A stretch of 31,609 bases of DNA from Arthrobacter sp. (GTDB lineage: Bacteria; Actinomycetota; Actinomycetes; Actinomycetales; Micrococcaceae), in contig JAODMS010000043.1 in assembly GCA_025464925.1 (NCBI GenBank), forward strand, positions 1-31,609, written 5' to 3'. Shown one piece after another: positions 8,257 to 17,091 of the stretch. The notes under the pieces were generated by a model. That model had not been told where the DNA came from, did not search any database, and saw only the letters and a list, made by a program, of their open reading frames with translations. Numbering within the stretch: position 1 is the stretch's first letter; every line of letters starts with the position of its first letter. A program made the translations under genes and the position numbers.

Positions 8257-9906
8257 ATGGCTAGCCGCGCGGGCACTGTTGCCCTACCCCACGACCTTGT
8301 TGACCTTACTGCGCTCCTCGATGCGTACTACGACGTTTCGCCGGATTTGGATGACCCCGGCCAGCGGGTGGCCTTCGGCACCTCGGGACACCGTGGCTCG
8401 AGCCTGAAGGCTTCCTTCAACGAACCCCATATTCTTGCCATCACCCAGGCGATCGTGGAATACCGGGCGGGCCAGGGCATCACCGGCCCCCTGTACCTCG
8501 CCAAGGACACCCACGGGCTGAGCGAACCCGCCCAGAACTCCGCCCTGGAGGTCCTCGCGGCAAACGGCGTCAACGTGTTGATCGACGCCCGCCACGGCTA
8601 CACCCCCACCCCGGCACTGAGCCACGCAATCCTCACCCACAACCGGAACGCGCCCGCCGGGGCGCCGCAGGCTGACGGCATCGTGATCACCCCCAGCCAC
8701 AACCCGCCCGGCGACGGCGGCTTCAAGTACAACCCTCCGCACGGCGGCCCGGCGGACTCGGATGCCACCGGGTGGATCGCCAACCGAGCCAACGAGCTCC
8801 TGGAAAACGGCCTGCGCGGGGTCAAGCGGGTTCCCGTCGCCGAGGCGACCAACGCCGGAACCACCGGGAAGTTCGACTTCCTCAGCAGCTACGTGGACGA
8901 CCTCCCCTCGGTCCTGGACCTGAACGCCATCCGGGAGGCTGGCGTCCGCATCGGCGCAGACCCCATGGGCGGGGCATCCGTCGACTACTGGGGCGAAATC
9001 GGCGAACGCCACCACCTCAACCTCACCGTGGTTAATCCCACCGTCGACCCGCAGTGGGCGTTCATGACCCTGGACTGGGACGAGAAGATCCGGATGGACT
9101 GCTCCTCCCCGTCGGCGATGGCCTCGCTGATCAACCGGATGTCCGATGGCGCCAAGTTCGACGTCGCCACCGGCAACGACGCCGACGCGGACCGCCACGG
9201 CATCGTCACGCCCGACGGCGGGCTGATGAACCCGAACCACTACCTCGCCGTCGCAATCGACTACCTCTACCGCCACCGGACCGGCTGGAACCCGCAGTCC
9301 GTGATCGGCAAGACCCTGGTGTCCTCCTCGATCATCGACCGCGTTGCCGAGAGCCTGGGCCGCAAGCTCGTGGAGGTCCCCGTCGGCTTCAAATGGTTCG
9401 TTCCCGGGCTGCTCTCCGGCGAAGGGGCATTCGGCGGCGAGGAATCCGCTGGCGCGTCCTTCAACAAAATGGACGGCAGCGTCTGGACCACGGACAAGGA
9501 CGGCATCCTGCTGGCGCTGCTGGCCTCGGAAATCACGGCCGTCACCGGCAAGTCGCCCTCACAGCTCTACAAGGGACTCACGGAGAAGTTCGGCGACCCC
9601 GTCTACGCACGGATCGACGCCGCCGCCACGCGGGAGCAGAAAGCCGCCCTGGGCAAGCTCTCGTCATCGGACGTCACCGCCACCGAACTGGCAGGCGAGA
9701 CCATTACCGCCAAGCTGACGGAGGCACCGGGCAACGGCGCACCCATCGGCGGGCTGAAAGTGGTCACCGAAAACGCCTGGTTCGCAGCCCGGCCCTCCGG
9801 CACCGAGGACGTCTACAAGATCTATGCGGAGTCCTTCAAGGGCCCGGACCACCTCAAGCAGGTCCAGGCCGAAGCCAAGGCGCTGGTGGACGGCGTTATT
9901 TCCTAG
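8257..9906 (+). CDS. pgm: Phosphoglucomutase (alpha-D-glucose phosphate-specific)
   Basis: A 549-aa cytoplasmic enzyme interconverting glucose-1-phosphate and glucose-6-phosphate for glycogen, trehalose and cell-wall sugar synthesis. Four conserved loops are visible: GTSGHRG (41-47); TPSHNP (145-150) with the phosphoserine Ser147; the metal loop DADADRHG (about 305-312); the sugar-binding GGEESAG (about 390-396). The phosphate-binding RPSGTED lies near the C-terminus. Length fits the E. coli Pgm type (546). ATG 8257 was preferred over GTG 8221. CATGCT lies exactly six bases before this ATG and there is no Shine-Dalgarno, as expected for a leaderless mRNA. The gene stands alone between a transporter and a convergent diguanylate cyclase. 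Confidence 0.97.
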   Translation: MASRAGTVALPHDLVDLTALLDAYYDVSPDLDDPGQRVAFGTSGHRGSSLKASFNEPHILAITQAIVEYRAGQGITGPLYLAKDTHGLSEPAQNSALEVLAANGVNVLIDARHGYTPTPALSHAILTHNRNAPAGAPQADGIVITPSHNPPGDGGFKYNPPHGGPADSDATGWIANRANELLENGLRGVKRVPVAEATNAGTTGKFDFLSSYVDDLPSVLDLNAIREAGVRIGADPMGGASVDYWGEIGERHHLNLTVVNPTVDPQWAFMTLDWDEKIRMDCSSPSAMASLINRMSDGAKFDVATGNDADADRHGIVTPDGGLMNPNHYLAVAIDYLYRHRTGWNPQSVIGKTLVSSSIIDRVAESLGRKLVEVPVGFKWFVPGLLSGEGAFGGEESAGASFNKMDGSVWTTDKDGILLALLASEITAVTGKSPSQLYKGLTEKFGDPVYARIDAAATREQKAALGKLSSSDVTATELAGETITAKLTEAPGNGAPIGGLKVVTENAWFAARPSGTEDVYKIYAESFKGPDHLKQVQAEAKALVDGVIS

Positions 9907-9938
9907 GACGCAGGCGGCGGGCAGGGGCCGCGGCCGGC

Positions 9939-9968
9939 AATGAGCCGGGGCTTCCGGTCAGGCTCATT
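9939..9968. terminator. Hairpin between convergent pgm and diguanylate cyclase
   Basis: AATGAGCC (9939-9946) pairs with GGCTCATT (9961-9968), an 8-bp stem with a 14-base loop that itself holds CCGG pairs, followed by T on the plus strand. The right arm overlaps the stop codon of the minus-strand gene. It may end pgm transcription. Confidence 0.45.
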
Positions 9969-11124
9969 TGTCCTCGTGGAGGCTGGAGGCCAATACCCAG
10001 CGGTCCCTGCCCAGCATTTTGGCCCGGTAAAGGGCGGCGTCGGCGGAGGCGATCAGCGCTTTCAGGTCCACCTTGCCCGGAGCCGTGGAAGCGATGCCGT
10101 AACTCACCGTGGGCAGGCGGGGAGTCACCCGCGACTGTAGGGCCTGGAGGCGGCTGCTGATCTCTGCCGCGAGTTCTCCGGCCCGGTCCGGGGTCATGCC
10201 CGGCAGGAGGAGGACGAATTCCTCGCCGCCGTAGCGGCCCACGAGGTCCGTGGAGCGCACCGTGGAGGCGCAGGCGTCCGCGAATGTCTGCAGCGCGGTG
10301 TCTCCTGCGGCATGCCCGAACTCGTCATTGACTGCCTTGAAATGATCCAGATCGGCCAGGACCAGGACTGCCGTTGTCCTGGCCCGGCTGAGGCGGCGCA
10401 ATTCATCCTCGGCCAGGTCAAGGAATGCGGTGCGGTTGAGCAGCCCGGTGAGGCCGTCGACAGTCGCGCGCGCCCGAAGATCCTGGGTCAATTGCTCGTT
10501 ACTCAGCTCGGCCATCGTGAAGGACGCCACGACCAGGAGCACGGCCGAGAAGACAGTTGTCGTTGCCGATCCGAAGATGGAAAGGAACACCGGTCCCTCG
10601 CGCCCGTCCGCGACAAAGGCCACCAGGCGGCCCAGGTAAAACAGGGCAAGGATTGCCGATCCCACGGCGAGCACACGGTGTACGCGGGAATACGTGGAGT
10701 CGAGCCGGAACAGCTCCCGGCACGCCAGCCCGGTCAGAACGCTCATCAACAGGAGGTAGACCCAGCCACCCGCCCAGACATTGATCTCCGGGTGGTCCAA
10801 TGCCGATGCCACGGCCGTGACCGCCGGACCCGTCGCGAGATACCGCACCTGGAGGCTCGCGGACCTCAGCGAACGGGCCCCTGCCCACATGCTGGCGGCA
10901 CCGGACACCAGGAACACGTTCCCCAGCGGATTCGCCCAGACCTGGTGGACCGTGCCATCCAGCAGATACGCTGCCGAACCGGTCAGGAACATGAGCAGCG
11001 CCGCGCACCACCAACCGCTAAAGGCGGAGCGGGTACGGCGGAAAGTGATGAAGTAGAAGAGCAGCAGCAGCGTTAAAGCCACAACGGCGAAAGCGACACG
11101 CAGGGTTGACGTATCCAGCATCAT
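9964..11124 (-). CDS. Membrane-bound GGDEF diguanylate cyclase
   Basis: About 386 aa from ATG 11124, where GGGGGACC lies nine bases upstream. The frame is open further to 11328, but that part lacks coding character. The N-terminal 200 residues contain six or seven hydrophobic helices forming a membrane sensory region of no type I recognise. The GGDEF domain follows: DGLTGLLNR (223-231), DLDHFK (258-263) and the active site GGEEF (299-303). An RSTD motif (290-293) sits five residues before GGEEF and is the RxxD product-inhibition I-site. The enzyme should make c-di-GMP and be feedback-inhibited. No EAL or PilZ gene lies nearby. It is divergent from uraA across a 474-bp gap. Confidence 0.95.
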   Translation of the reverse strand: MMLDTSTLRVAFAVVALTLLLLFYFITFRRTRSAFSGWWCAALLMFLTGSAAYLLDGTVHQVWANPLGNVFLVSGAASMWAGARSLRSASLQVRYLATGPAVTAVASALDHPEINVWAGGWVYLLLMSVLTGLACRELFRLDSTYSRVHRVLAVGSAILALFYLGRLVAFVADGREGPVFLSIFGSATTTVFSAVLLVVASFTMAELSNEQLTQDLRARATVDGLTGLLNRTAFLDLAEDELRRLSRARTTAVLVLADLDHFKAVNDEFGHAAGDTALQTFADACASTVRSTDLVGRYGGEEFVLLLPGMTPDRAGELAAEISSRLQALQSRVTPRLPTVSYGIASTAPGKVDLKALIASADAALYRAKMLGRDRWVLASSLHEDK

Positions 11125-11598
11125 GTGTCGTGGTCCCCCGGTCCGCTCTCTGCAGGCCCGCTGTCCACCCACCCGGCTCGCAATTGATCCCAGTATGGCA
11201 CCTCGGTCAAGAATCGGGACGGTCGCCGGGGAACTCGAGTCCTCCGGGGACGGGTTCACCAAAGGCCACCGCAGTCCGGTTCCGCGCAGACAGTTCTGCC
11301 ACGGCGCCCGCTCGGATCGGCCGCGCAAATTGTACTGTAGCCAGGCTCAAATGCGGACTATCATAGGAAGTGGCCCTGGATGTAGGCCTTGCGGTTATTC
11401 GCATATTTGCGTCCCGAGTGCCTCCGGCCTGTCCCCCATGGTGCCGGAGGCACCTCCGCGAGAACATTCCTGCCGGAGGTTCAGCGGCGTTGGGGGCCGG
11501 AGCGCCGGACGGAACCTGCCGGAGCGGCCGCGCGGTAAAGTTGCTCCGGAAGATTCCTTCCCGGCCCCGCCACACATTTCTCTGAAAGGCTCCCGGCA
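11125..11598. other. 474-bp intergenic region between diguanylate cyclase and uracil permease
   Basis: No coding frame here is convincing. The region should hold both divergent promoters; TATCAT (11359-11364, plus strand) is a candidate -10. The uraA-proximal half is rich in structure: an 11-bp perfect hairpin (11418-11453) and three copies of TGCCGGAG (starting 11442, 11471, 11517). AGGTTC/GAACCT (11477-11516) could also pair. A ribosome site GAAAGG lies nine bases before the uraA ATG. Confidence 0.6.
11418..11453 (+). repeat. Perfect 11-bp inverted repeat in the uraA upstream region
   Basis: GTGCCTCCGGC (11418-11428) and GCCGGAGGCAC (11443-11453) are exact inverted copies separated by 14 bases, about 145 bases before the permease start. 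In RNA this would be a stable hairpin. There is no T-tract, so an operator or leader structure is as likely as a terminator. Confidence 0.6.
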
Positions 11599-12951
11599 AT
11601 GAGCATGCTCGGCACCAACTGGAAGCTCCACGGCAACGGCAAGTCCATCCGCCCTGGGGAGGTCGTCAAGCCGGATGAGCGCCTCGCCTGGCCGCTGACC
11701 ATCGGGGTGGGCATGCAGCACGTTGTTGCCATGTTCGGCGCCACCTTCCTGGTTCCGATCATCACCGGCATGCCGCCCGCCACCACGTTGTTCTTCTCCG
11801 GCATCGGCACCCTGCTGTTCCTGGTCATCACCCGCGGCCGCGTGCCAAGCTACCTTGGATCCAGCTTCGCCTTCATCGCACCGATCATGGCGTCCCAGCA
11901 GCAGTACGGGGTCCCCGGCGCGCTGGGCGGCGTGGTGCTGGCCGGCGTAGGGCTGGCCCTGATCGGCGCTGTGGTGCAGAAGTTTGGTGCCGGCTGGATC
12001 AACCGGCTGATGCCCCCGATCGTCACCGGCGCCATCGTCGCCCTGATCGGCCTCAACCTGGCCCCGGCGGCGAAGAACAATTTCGACGCCGCCCCCATCA
12101 CGGCCCTGGTCACCCTGGCCACGATCATCCTGGTCAGCGTCTTCTTCCGCGGCATCCTGGGCCGCCTGAGCATCCTGGTAGGAGTCGTGGTGGGCTATCT
12201 CGTCGCGATGATCCGGGGCGAGGTCGACTACTCGAAGATGGACGGCGCGGCCTGGATCGGGTTGCCGCACTTCCAGACCCCCGAGTTCCATCTGGGCGTC
12301 ATCGGTCTCTTCGTGCCGGTGGTGCTGGTGCTGGTTGCCGAAAACATCGGCCATGTGAAATCCGTTTCCGCCATGACCGGCCAGAACCTCGACGGCGTCT
12401 CCGGACGCGCGCTGATGGCCGACGGTGCGGCGACAGTCCTCGCCGGCCTGGGCGGCGGCTCGGGCACCACCACCTACGCGGAAAACATCGGCGTTATGGC
12501 CGCCACCAAGGTCTACTCGACGGCGGCCTACTGGATCGCCGGCGTGTTCGCCGTGGTGCTGAGCTTCTCACCGAAGTTCGGTGAGCTGATCGCCACCGTT
12601 CCGGCCGGCGTGCTGGGCGGCGCGGCCACGATGCTTTACGGCATGATCGGCATTCTCGGCGTGAAGATCTGGGTCCAGAACAAGGTGAACTTTTCCAACC
12701 CCATCAACCTGACCACAGCCGCTGTCGCGCTGATTATTGGCATTGCAGACTACACCTGGACGATCGGCGAGCTGACGTTCACCGGCATCGCGCTCGGATC
12801 CGCCGCCGCCCTGGTGATCTACCACGGCATGAAGGCCATCGCCAAGGCCCGCGGCACGGTGGCGGAGCCGGAGACTGAAAGCAGCCTGCCGCAGTCGGTC
12901 AGGGACGCCGCGAGTGCGGCAGCAAGGCGCCAGTCCAGGAAACGCCGCTAG
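11599..12951 (+). CDS. uraA: NCS2 (UraA/UapC-type) nucleobase permease, probably uracil
   Basis: A 450-aa integral membrane protein with the 14-helix NCS2 pattern. GSSFAFIAPI (about residues 87-96) and VLVAENIGHVKSVSAMTG with the helix-10 glutamate-containing TTYAENIGVMAATKVYS match the UraA substrate and proton sites. It should import uracil with protons for pyrimidine salvage. Xanthine or another base cannot be excluded without alignment. The C-terminal 30 residues are polar and Arg-rich (AARRQSRKRR), probably cytosolic. The upstream region is long and structured, so expression control in the leader is plausible. A strong terminator follows about 50 bp after the stop. Confidence 0.93.
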   Translation: MSMLGTNWKLHGNGKSIRPGEVVKPDERLAWPLTIGVGMQHVVAMFGATFLVPIITGMPPATTLFFSGIGTLLFLVITRGRVPSYLGSSFAFIAPIMASQQQYGVPGALGGVVLAGVGLALIGAVVQKFGAGWINRLMPPIVTGAIVALIGLNLAPAAKNNFDAAPITALVTLATIILVSVFFRGILGRLSILVGVVVGYLVAMIRGEVDYSKMDGAAWIGLPHFQTPEFHLGVIGLFVPVVLVLVAENIGHVKSVSAMTGQNLDGVSGRALMADGAATVLAGLGGGSGTTTYAENIGVMAATKVYSTAAYWIAGVFAVVLSFSPKFGELIATVPAGVLGGAATMLYGMIGILGVKIWVQNKVNFSNPINLTTAAVALIIGIADYTWTIGELTFTGIALGSAAALVIYHGMKAIAKARGTVAEPETESSLPQSVRDAASAAARRQSRKRR

Positions 12952-13000
12952 CACCAGGGTCGGCGCCGCCTCGGCAGGGTCTGCAACGTTTGAGCGCAGG

Positions 13001-13050
13001 ACAAAGGCCGGCATCCTGCCACCACGCGGTGGCAGGATGCCGGCCTTTGT
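13001..13050. terminator. Strong bidirectional intrinsic terminator
   Basis: A 23-bp perfect stem (13001-13023 with 13028-13050) and a 4-base ACGC loop, flanked by AAA on the left and TTT on the right, so it reads as a terminator in both directions. It lies between uraA (plus) and the convergent small acidic protein gene (minus), and can end both transcripts. Confidence 0.92.
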
Positions 13051-13096
13051 TGTCAGCGGCTCGGCTCAACAACCGAGGAGAAGCCCGACGGCGCGC

Positions 13097-13372
13097 TTAG
13101 CCGGCGTCAAACGATTCATCATCATTGCCGTCTTGCGGCGATTTGCTCTCCGGCAAATCCGTGCCGCTTCCGTCGGGCAGGCCCGCCGCATCCTGGCCCG
13201 GCTCCGAGGACGACGGCTGGCCGGCACCAGGCTCCTCGGTGTTGGCGCTGTCCATCTCGGCCTCCGAGGACGGCACCGCGGCGTCGCCGCCGGGCATTTC
13301 CTGCTCCACGGTGGGCGTTCCGTAGCCGCTTTCTTCCTCGATGGGGCTTCCCTGCTGGTTTTCCTCAGTCAT
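13097..13372 (-). CDS. Small acidic, probably disordered protein
   Basis: A 91-aa protein with an excellent ribosome site (AGGAGGAAG before ATG 13372). It is almost entirely Glu, Asp, Ser, Gly, Pro and Ala, with only one Lys and one Tyr. It has no hydrophobic core, signal peptide or recognisable domain, so intrinsic disorder is expected. It starts 66 bp after the stop of the SDR oxidoreductase on the same strand and ends at the strong bidirectional terminator, so the two genes probably form one operon. A hydration- or stress-protein role is only a guess. Confidence 0.82.
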   Translation of the reverse strand: MTEENQQGSPIEEESGYGTPTVEQEMPGGDAAVPSSEAEMDSANTEEPGAGQPSSSEPGQDAAGLPDGSGTDLPESKSPQDGNDDESFDAG

Positions 13373-13438
13373 GTTCTTCCTCCTGGTTTCTGGAATTAAT
13401 TAGTCAAGTCTGGGGGCCGGGCCGCGGACCGGCTCCGG

Positions 13439-14338
13439 TCAAAGGCCCTTGCCTCCGGTGACGGGAATTACGGCTCCGGAAATGTAGGAGCCGTGGTCGG
13501 AGGCGAGCAGCACGTACGCCGGCGCGAGTTCCGCGGGCTGGCCTGCGCGTTCCAGGGGCGTGTCCTGGCCGAAAGTGGGCAGCTTGTCCGGCCACTCGGT
13601 GGCCGGGATCAACGGGGTCCAGATGGGGCCCGGCGCCACGGCGTTCACGCGGATTCCCTTCGGCCCGAGCTCCTTGGCGAGGGCTTTGGTGAAGGCCACC
13701 TGCGCGCCCTTGGTCATGGCGTAGTCGATGAGCTCGGGTGAGGGCTGGAACGCCTGGATGGAGGACGTCGTGATGATGGCGGCGCCGGCCTTCAAATGCG
13801 GCACCGCCGCGCGCGCTGTCCACAACAGGGAATAGATATTGGTCTTGAAGACCCTGTCGAACTCCTCGGTTGGCAGGGACTCGAAACTGTCGCGGTTTTT
13901 CTGGTACGCCGCGTTCAGCACGAGGACGTCCAAGCGTCCGAACTCGGCGAGGGAGTCGTCAACGATCTTGGTCGCGAACTCTTCACTCCGGCCGTCACCT
14001 GGAATCAGGAGCGCCTTGCGGCCCGCCTTCCGGATCCACTCGGCCGTATCCTGTGCGTCTTCTTCCTCTTCCGGCAGGTAGGAGATGGCGACATCGGCCC
14101 CTTCGCGGGCGAAAGCGATGGCCACGGCCTTGCCGATGCCCGAGTCTCCGCCGGTGATCAGGGCCGCCTTGCCCTGGAGCGCATCGCTCCCCCGGTAACT
14201 CTCTTCGCCGTGGTCGGGCTTGGGCTCCATGGGTGCTGTGAGGCCCGGCTGTTCCTGCACCTGCTCCGGAAACGGTCCCGCATGGTATCCGCCCCGGGGG
14301 TCCCGCGGCTGGTCCTGCTGCTTGTCTGAATCACTCAT
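13439..14338 (-). CDS. SDR-family oxidoreductase, GSP39/YghA-like
   Basis: A 299-aa short-chain dehydrogenase/reductase. ATG 14338 was chosen because TAGGTGG precedes it; the open frame extends to 14437 without support. A polar N-terminal extension of about 55 residues (KPDHGEESYRGSDALQGKAAL) is characteristic of the B. subtilis general stress protein 39 / E. coli YghA branch. The NAD(P) site TGGDSGIG is at 62-69, NAA at 142-144, catalytic Ser about 193 in TSSIQAF, and YxxxK at Tyr206-Lys210. The C-terminus SGAVIPVTGGKGL is intact. The substrate is unknown. It heads an apparent operon with the small acidic protein and is divergent from the DUF6328 gene. Confidence 0.95.
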   Translation of the reverse strand: MSDSDKQQDQPRDPRGGYHAGPFPEQVQEQPGLTAPMEPKPDHGEESYRGSDALQGKAALITGGDSGIGKAVAIAFAREGADVAISYLPEEEEDAQDTAEWIRKAGRKALLIPGDGRSEEFATKIVDDSLAEFGRLDVLVLNAAYQKNRDSFESLPTEEFDRVFKTNIYSLLWTARAAVPHLKAGAAIITTSSIQAFQPSPELIDYAMTKGAQVAFTKALAKELGPKGIRVNAVAPGPIWTPLIPATEWPDKLPTFGQDTPLERAGQPAELAPAYVLLASDHGSYISGAVIPVTGGKGL

Positions 14339-14469
14339 AGTCCACCTAACCAATGTGTCGGTTTTCCAGGAAGTATTCCTCGGGTCCCGGTGCGGAACCG
14401 GCTCCTCGAAACTCTCCCAGCGAAGTAACAAGTCCACCCTACCCGGAAATGGTCAGCAGCCTTAGTATC

Positions 14470-14488
14470 AACTTGAAATTGGCAAGTT
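14470..14488. promoter_or_regulatory. Inverted repeat in the SDR/DUF6328 divergent promoter region
   Basis: AACTTG and CAAGTT (7-base spacer) form a symmetric site in the 211-bp gap between the divergent genes. The plus-strand TTGAAA inside it could be a -35 for the DUF6328 gene. Operator function is inferred from symmetry and place only. Confidence 0.35.
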
Positions 14489-14549
14489 CCATGCCCAGCT
14501 TGAGTGTCAGCTGCCGCCACGCAGCCCAGCCGAACCCGGAGGTGCGCCC

Positions 14550-15041
14550 GTGTCCGATCCCGAGGGGCCCAAGGGCCCCGGAAGAAACGAGACCGAGGAA
14601 GAGCGGCTGGACCGCAACTGGATGGAGCTGCTGCAGGAACTGCGCGTACTGCAGACGGGCGTACAGCTGGTCGCAGGCTTCCTCTTGACCCTCCCCTTCC
14701 AGGCCCGGTTCGAGACCCTCGACGACTACCAGACCAGCCTTTACCTCGCCAATGTAACCCTCGGGGCCCTCATGCTGGCCCTCATTTTGCTCCCGGTGAG
14801 CGTGCACCGCAGGCTGTTCCGTAAGCGGCTCAAGGCCACGCTGGTTTCGAGCGCAGACCGCATCACGAAGGTGGCCCTCGGCGGCGTCGTCCTTTTGAGC
14901 ACGGGAACATCATCGCTGGTCTTCGATGTCACAGCCGGGCGGAGCGCGGGTCTTATCGCCGGCGGCACCCTGCTGGTCGTGCTCCTTGTACTCCTCGTGT
15001 ACGTGCCCATCCGACTCAGCAAGCAGACGCAGAAGAGCTGA
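14550..15041 (+). CDS. DUF6328-family four-helix membrane protein
   Basis: A 163-aa protein with a GTG start preceded by GGAGGTG at ideal spacing. A charged N-terminus (to about residue 22) leads into RNWMELLQELRVLQTGVQL, which I recognise as the conserved start of DUF6328. Four hydrophobic segments follow (about 34-50, 67-86, 105-125, 132-154), with a basic loop VHRRLFRKRLK after the second. It should sit in the cytoplasmic membrane. The family's function is unknown to me. It is divergent from the stress-type SDR, and its stop codon is a single base away from that of the convergent glycerate kinase. Confidence 0.88.
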   Translation: MSDPEGPKGPGRNETEEERLDRNWMELLQELRVLQTGVQLVAGFLLTLPFQARFETLDDYQTSLYLANVTLGALMLALILLPVSVHRRLFRKRLKATLVSSADRITKVALGGVVLLSTGTSSLVFDVTAGRSAGLIAGGTLLVVLLVLLVYVPIRLSKQTQKS

Positions 15042-15042
15042 G

Positions 15043-16167
15043 TCAGGCGCCTTCGAGCACCTGGCTGGTGGCCCAGGCAAGGTACTTCGCGGCGTTCGCG
15101 ACGGCGTCGTCCGGGCTCGCGGCCAGGTCCAGCAGTTGCGCCGCCGCGACCACTCCGTGCCGGGCGAGATCCTCGGGGGTGACGAGGATCCGGCCGGCGA
15201 CCACAATCACCGGGATGCCGCGTTCCTGCGCGGCATCGGCGAGTGCAATGGGCGCCTTTCCCGTCAGTGACTGGGAATCCAGGGACCCTTCCCCGGTGAT
15301 GACGAGGTCCGCCTGCGCGAGCTTCCCGGCGAGGCCGGTCAGCCCGGCCACCAGCTCGAAGCCGCCCTCGAGCGCGGCGTTGCTGAAAGCAAGGAACGAC
15401 GCCGGGAAGCCGCCCGCCGCGCCGGCTCCGGGCACGTTGACGTCCCGGCCGGTGGCCTGGCGCAGCACCGAAGCCCAGTTGCGGAGGCCGGCGTCGAGCA
15501 GTTCCACCGCGTCCTCGTCGGCGCCCTTCTGCGGACCGAAGACATGGGCCGCGCCGTCGCTGCCGAACAACGGGTTCCGCACGTCCACGGCGATCCGGAA
15601 CTTCACGGCCGTGAGCCGGGGATCGAGTCCGCTGACGTCCACGGAAGCGACGTCGGCAAGCGATCCGCCGCCCAGCGGCACCACGTTGCCGGCGGCGTCC
15701 AGCGGCCTGAGGCCCAGCGCACGGAGGGCGCCGCTGCCGCCGTCGCTCATGGCCGACCCGCCGAGGCCGAGCACGATCTCGGTGGCACCGGCATCCAGCG
15801 CGGCGGCGATCAGCTGGCCGCAGCCGTAACTGTGGGCGCGCAGGGCGTTGGCCGGGCTGGGGTCCAGGTGCGCCAGGCCGGACGCCTGCGCGGTTTCGAT
15901 GACGGCGGTTGCCCCGCCGAACGCGTTCTCGCGGATGGCCCAGGCGGCGCCGATCGGTGCCAGGATCGGGCCGACGACGGCGTTGAGCCGCTCCTCGTAT
16001 CCGGCAGCGACGGCCGCTTCTAGGGTCCCCTCGCCGCCGTCGGCCACGGGAAATTGGATGGCCTCGGCGTCCGGATAGACGCGTAGCGCGCCTTCGGCGA
16101 TAGCGGAGGCGGCTTCGGCGGCGGTGAGGGAGCCCTTGAACTTGTCCGGGGCGATGAGGATGCGCAT
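15043..16167 (-). CDS. Glycerate kinase (GlxK/GarK family)
   Basis: A 374-aa type-2 glycerate kinase, phosphorylating D-glycerate (to 2- or 3-phosphoglycerate) with ATP. It shows the family N-terminus APDKFKGSLTA (6-16), VADGGEGT (41-48), GLGGSAMSDGGSGAL and VFGPQKGAD. The C-terminal DLVITGEGSLDSQSLTGKAP is also intact. Length is typical. The bases CAGGAT lie exactly six bases upstream of ATG 16167 and no Shine-Dalgarno is visible, suggesting a leaderless transcript. It is convergent with the DUF6328 gene (1 bp between stop codons) and divergent from the histidine phosphatase. It stands alone: no glyoxylate carboligase or tartronate reductase gene is in view. Confidence 0.96.
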   Translation of the reverse strand: MRILIAPDKFKGSLTAAEAASAIAEGALRVYPDAEAIQFPVADGGEGTLEAAVAAGYEERLNAVVGPILAPIGAAWAIRENAFGGATAVIETAQASGLAHLDPSPANALRAHSYGCGQLIAAALDAGATEIVLGLGGSAMSDGGSGALRALGLRPLDAAGNVVPLGGGSLADVASVDVSGLDPRLTAVKFRIAVDVRNPLFGSDGAAHVFGPQKGADEDAVELLDAGLRNWASVLRQATGRDVNVPGAGAAGGFPASFLAFSNAALEGGFELVAGLTGLAGKLAQADLVITGEGSLDSQSLTGKAPIALADAAQERGIPVIVVAGRILVTPEDLARHGVVAAAQLLDLAASPDDAVANAAKYLAWATSQVLEGA

Positions 16168-16314
16168 GGCTCTATCCTGCCAGCCGGCTCTTCCGGAACC
16201 GGCTTCACCGCGCCTTCATGTCCTGCGGCCTACGGCGCGCTTCACGTGACGACAAGGACAGGGCGGTAGTAACGTGGCAGCCAGACAGATTCGGCCCGGA
16301 CTCAGGGGGACACG

Positions 16315-17091
16315 GTGAAGGAAAACGGACAGGCCCCGGGGATGCACGGCATGCCCGGCATCAGGGAGCTGCTGTTGGTCCGGCACGGCGAGAGCCAGGG
16401 GAACGTTGCGGCCACGATGGCTCGTGAGGCAGGGGCGCACGTGATCGACGTTCCGGCCCGCGACGCCGACGTCGAACTTTCAGACACGGGGCGCCAGCAG
16501 GGCCTGGCCCTTGGCCGCCTGCTGGCGGGAATTCCTGCCGGCGAGCGCCCCGTGGTCTGGTCGTCGCCCTATCTCCGGGCCCGGCAGACGGCCGAACTCG
16601 CCGTCAGTACCGCGGGCTGGCAGACAGAGGTCCTGGCGGACGAAAGATTACGGGACCGCGAACTTGGCATCCTGGACATGCTCACCTCGATCGGCGTGGA
16701 GGCCCGGCTTCCCGAGGAGGCGCAACGGCGGCTCTGGCTGGGGAAATTCTATTATCGGCCACCGGGCGGCGAGTCGTGGGCCGATGTCGTGCTGCGGCTA
16801 CGGTCCCTGCTCGCGGATCTCGACCGTCTGCACCCGGGCCAGCGGGTGATGCTGGTCTGCCACGACGCCCCGATCCTCCTGTTCCGCTACATCCTGGAAC
16901 GGCTGTCGGAGCGGGAACTGCTGGACATCGCCGCGGCCTCCACCATCCTCAATGCCTCCGTCAGCCGGTTCATCCGGCCGGGCGGGGCCGGCCCGTGGAT
17001 GCTGGACCGTTTCAACATGGCGGACCACCTCGTCAGTGAGGGAGTGCCCGTCACCGAACACGCCGGAGACCCCAATGTCCACCCCCGCTGA
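16315..17091 (+). CDS. Histidine phosphatase-family protein (phosphoglycerate mutase-like)
   Basis: A 258-aa protein starting at GTG, with AGGGGGAC five bases upstream. The catalytic RHG is LLVRHGESQGN (phospho-accepting His24), Arg88/Arg90 lie in SSPYLRARQTA, the likely acid Glu116 is in RDRELG, and the second His is 183 in LVCHDAP. PPGGESWADV resembles the broad-specificity phosphatase branch (PhoE/GpmB-like) rather than glycolytic dPGM. The substrate is unknown. It overlaps the next gene (NAD(P)H-hydrate dehydratase) by 17 bp, so the two are translated together and may act on related phosphorylated metabolites. Confidence 0.94.
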   Translation: MKENGQAPGMHGMPGIRELLLVRHGESQGNVAATMAREAGAHVIDVPARDADVELSDTGRQQGLALGRLLAGIPAGERPVVWSSPYLRARQTAELAVSTAGWQTEVLADERLRDRELGILDMLTSIGVEARLPEEAQRRLWLGKFYYRPPGGESWADVVLRLRSLLADLDRLHPGQRVMLVCHDAPILLFRYILERLSERELLDIAAASTILNASVSRFIRPGGAGPWMLDRFNMADHLVSEGVPVTEHAGDPNVHPR

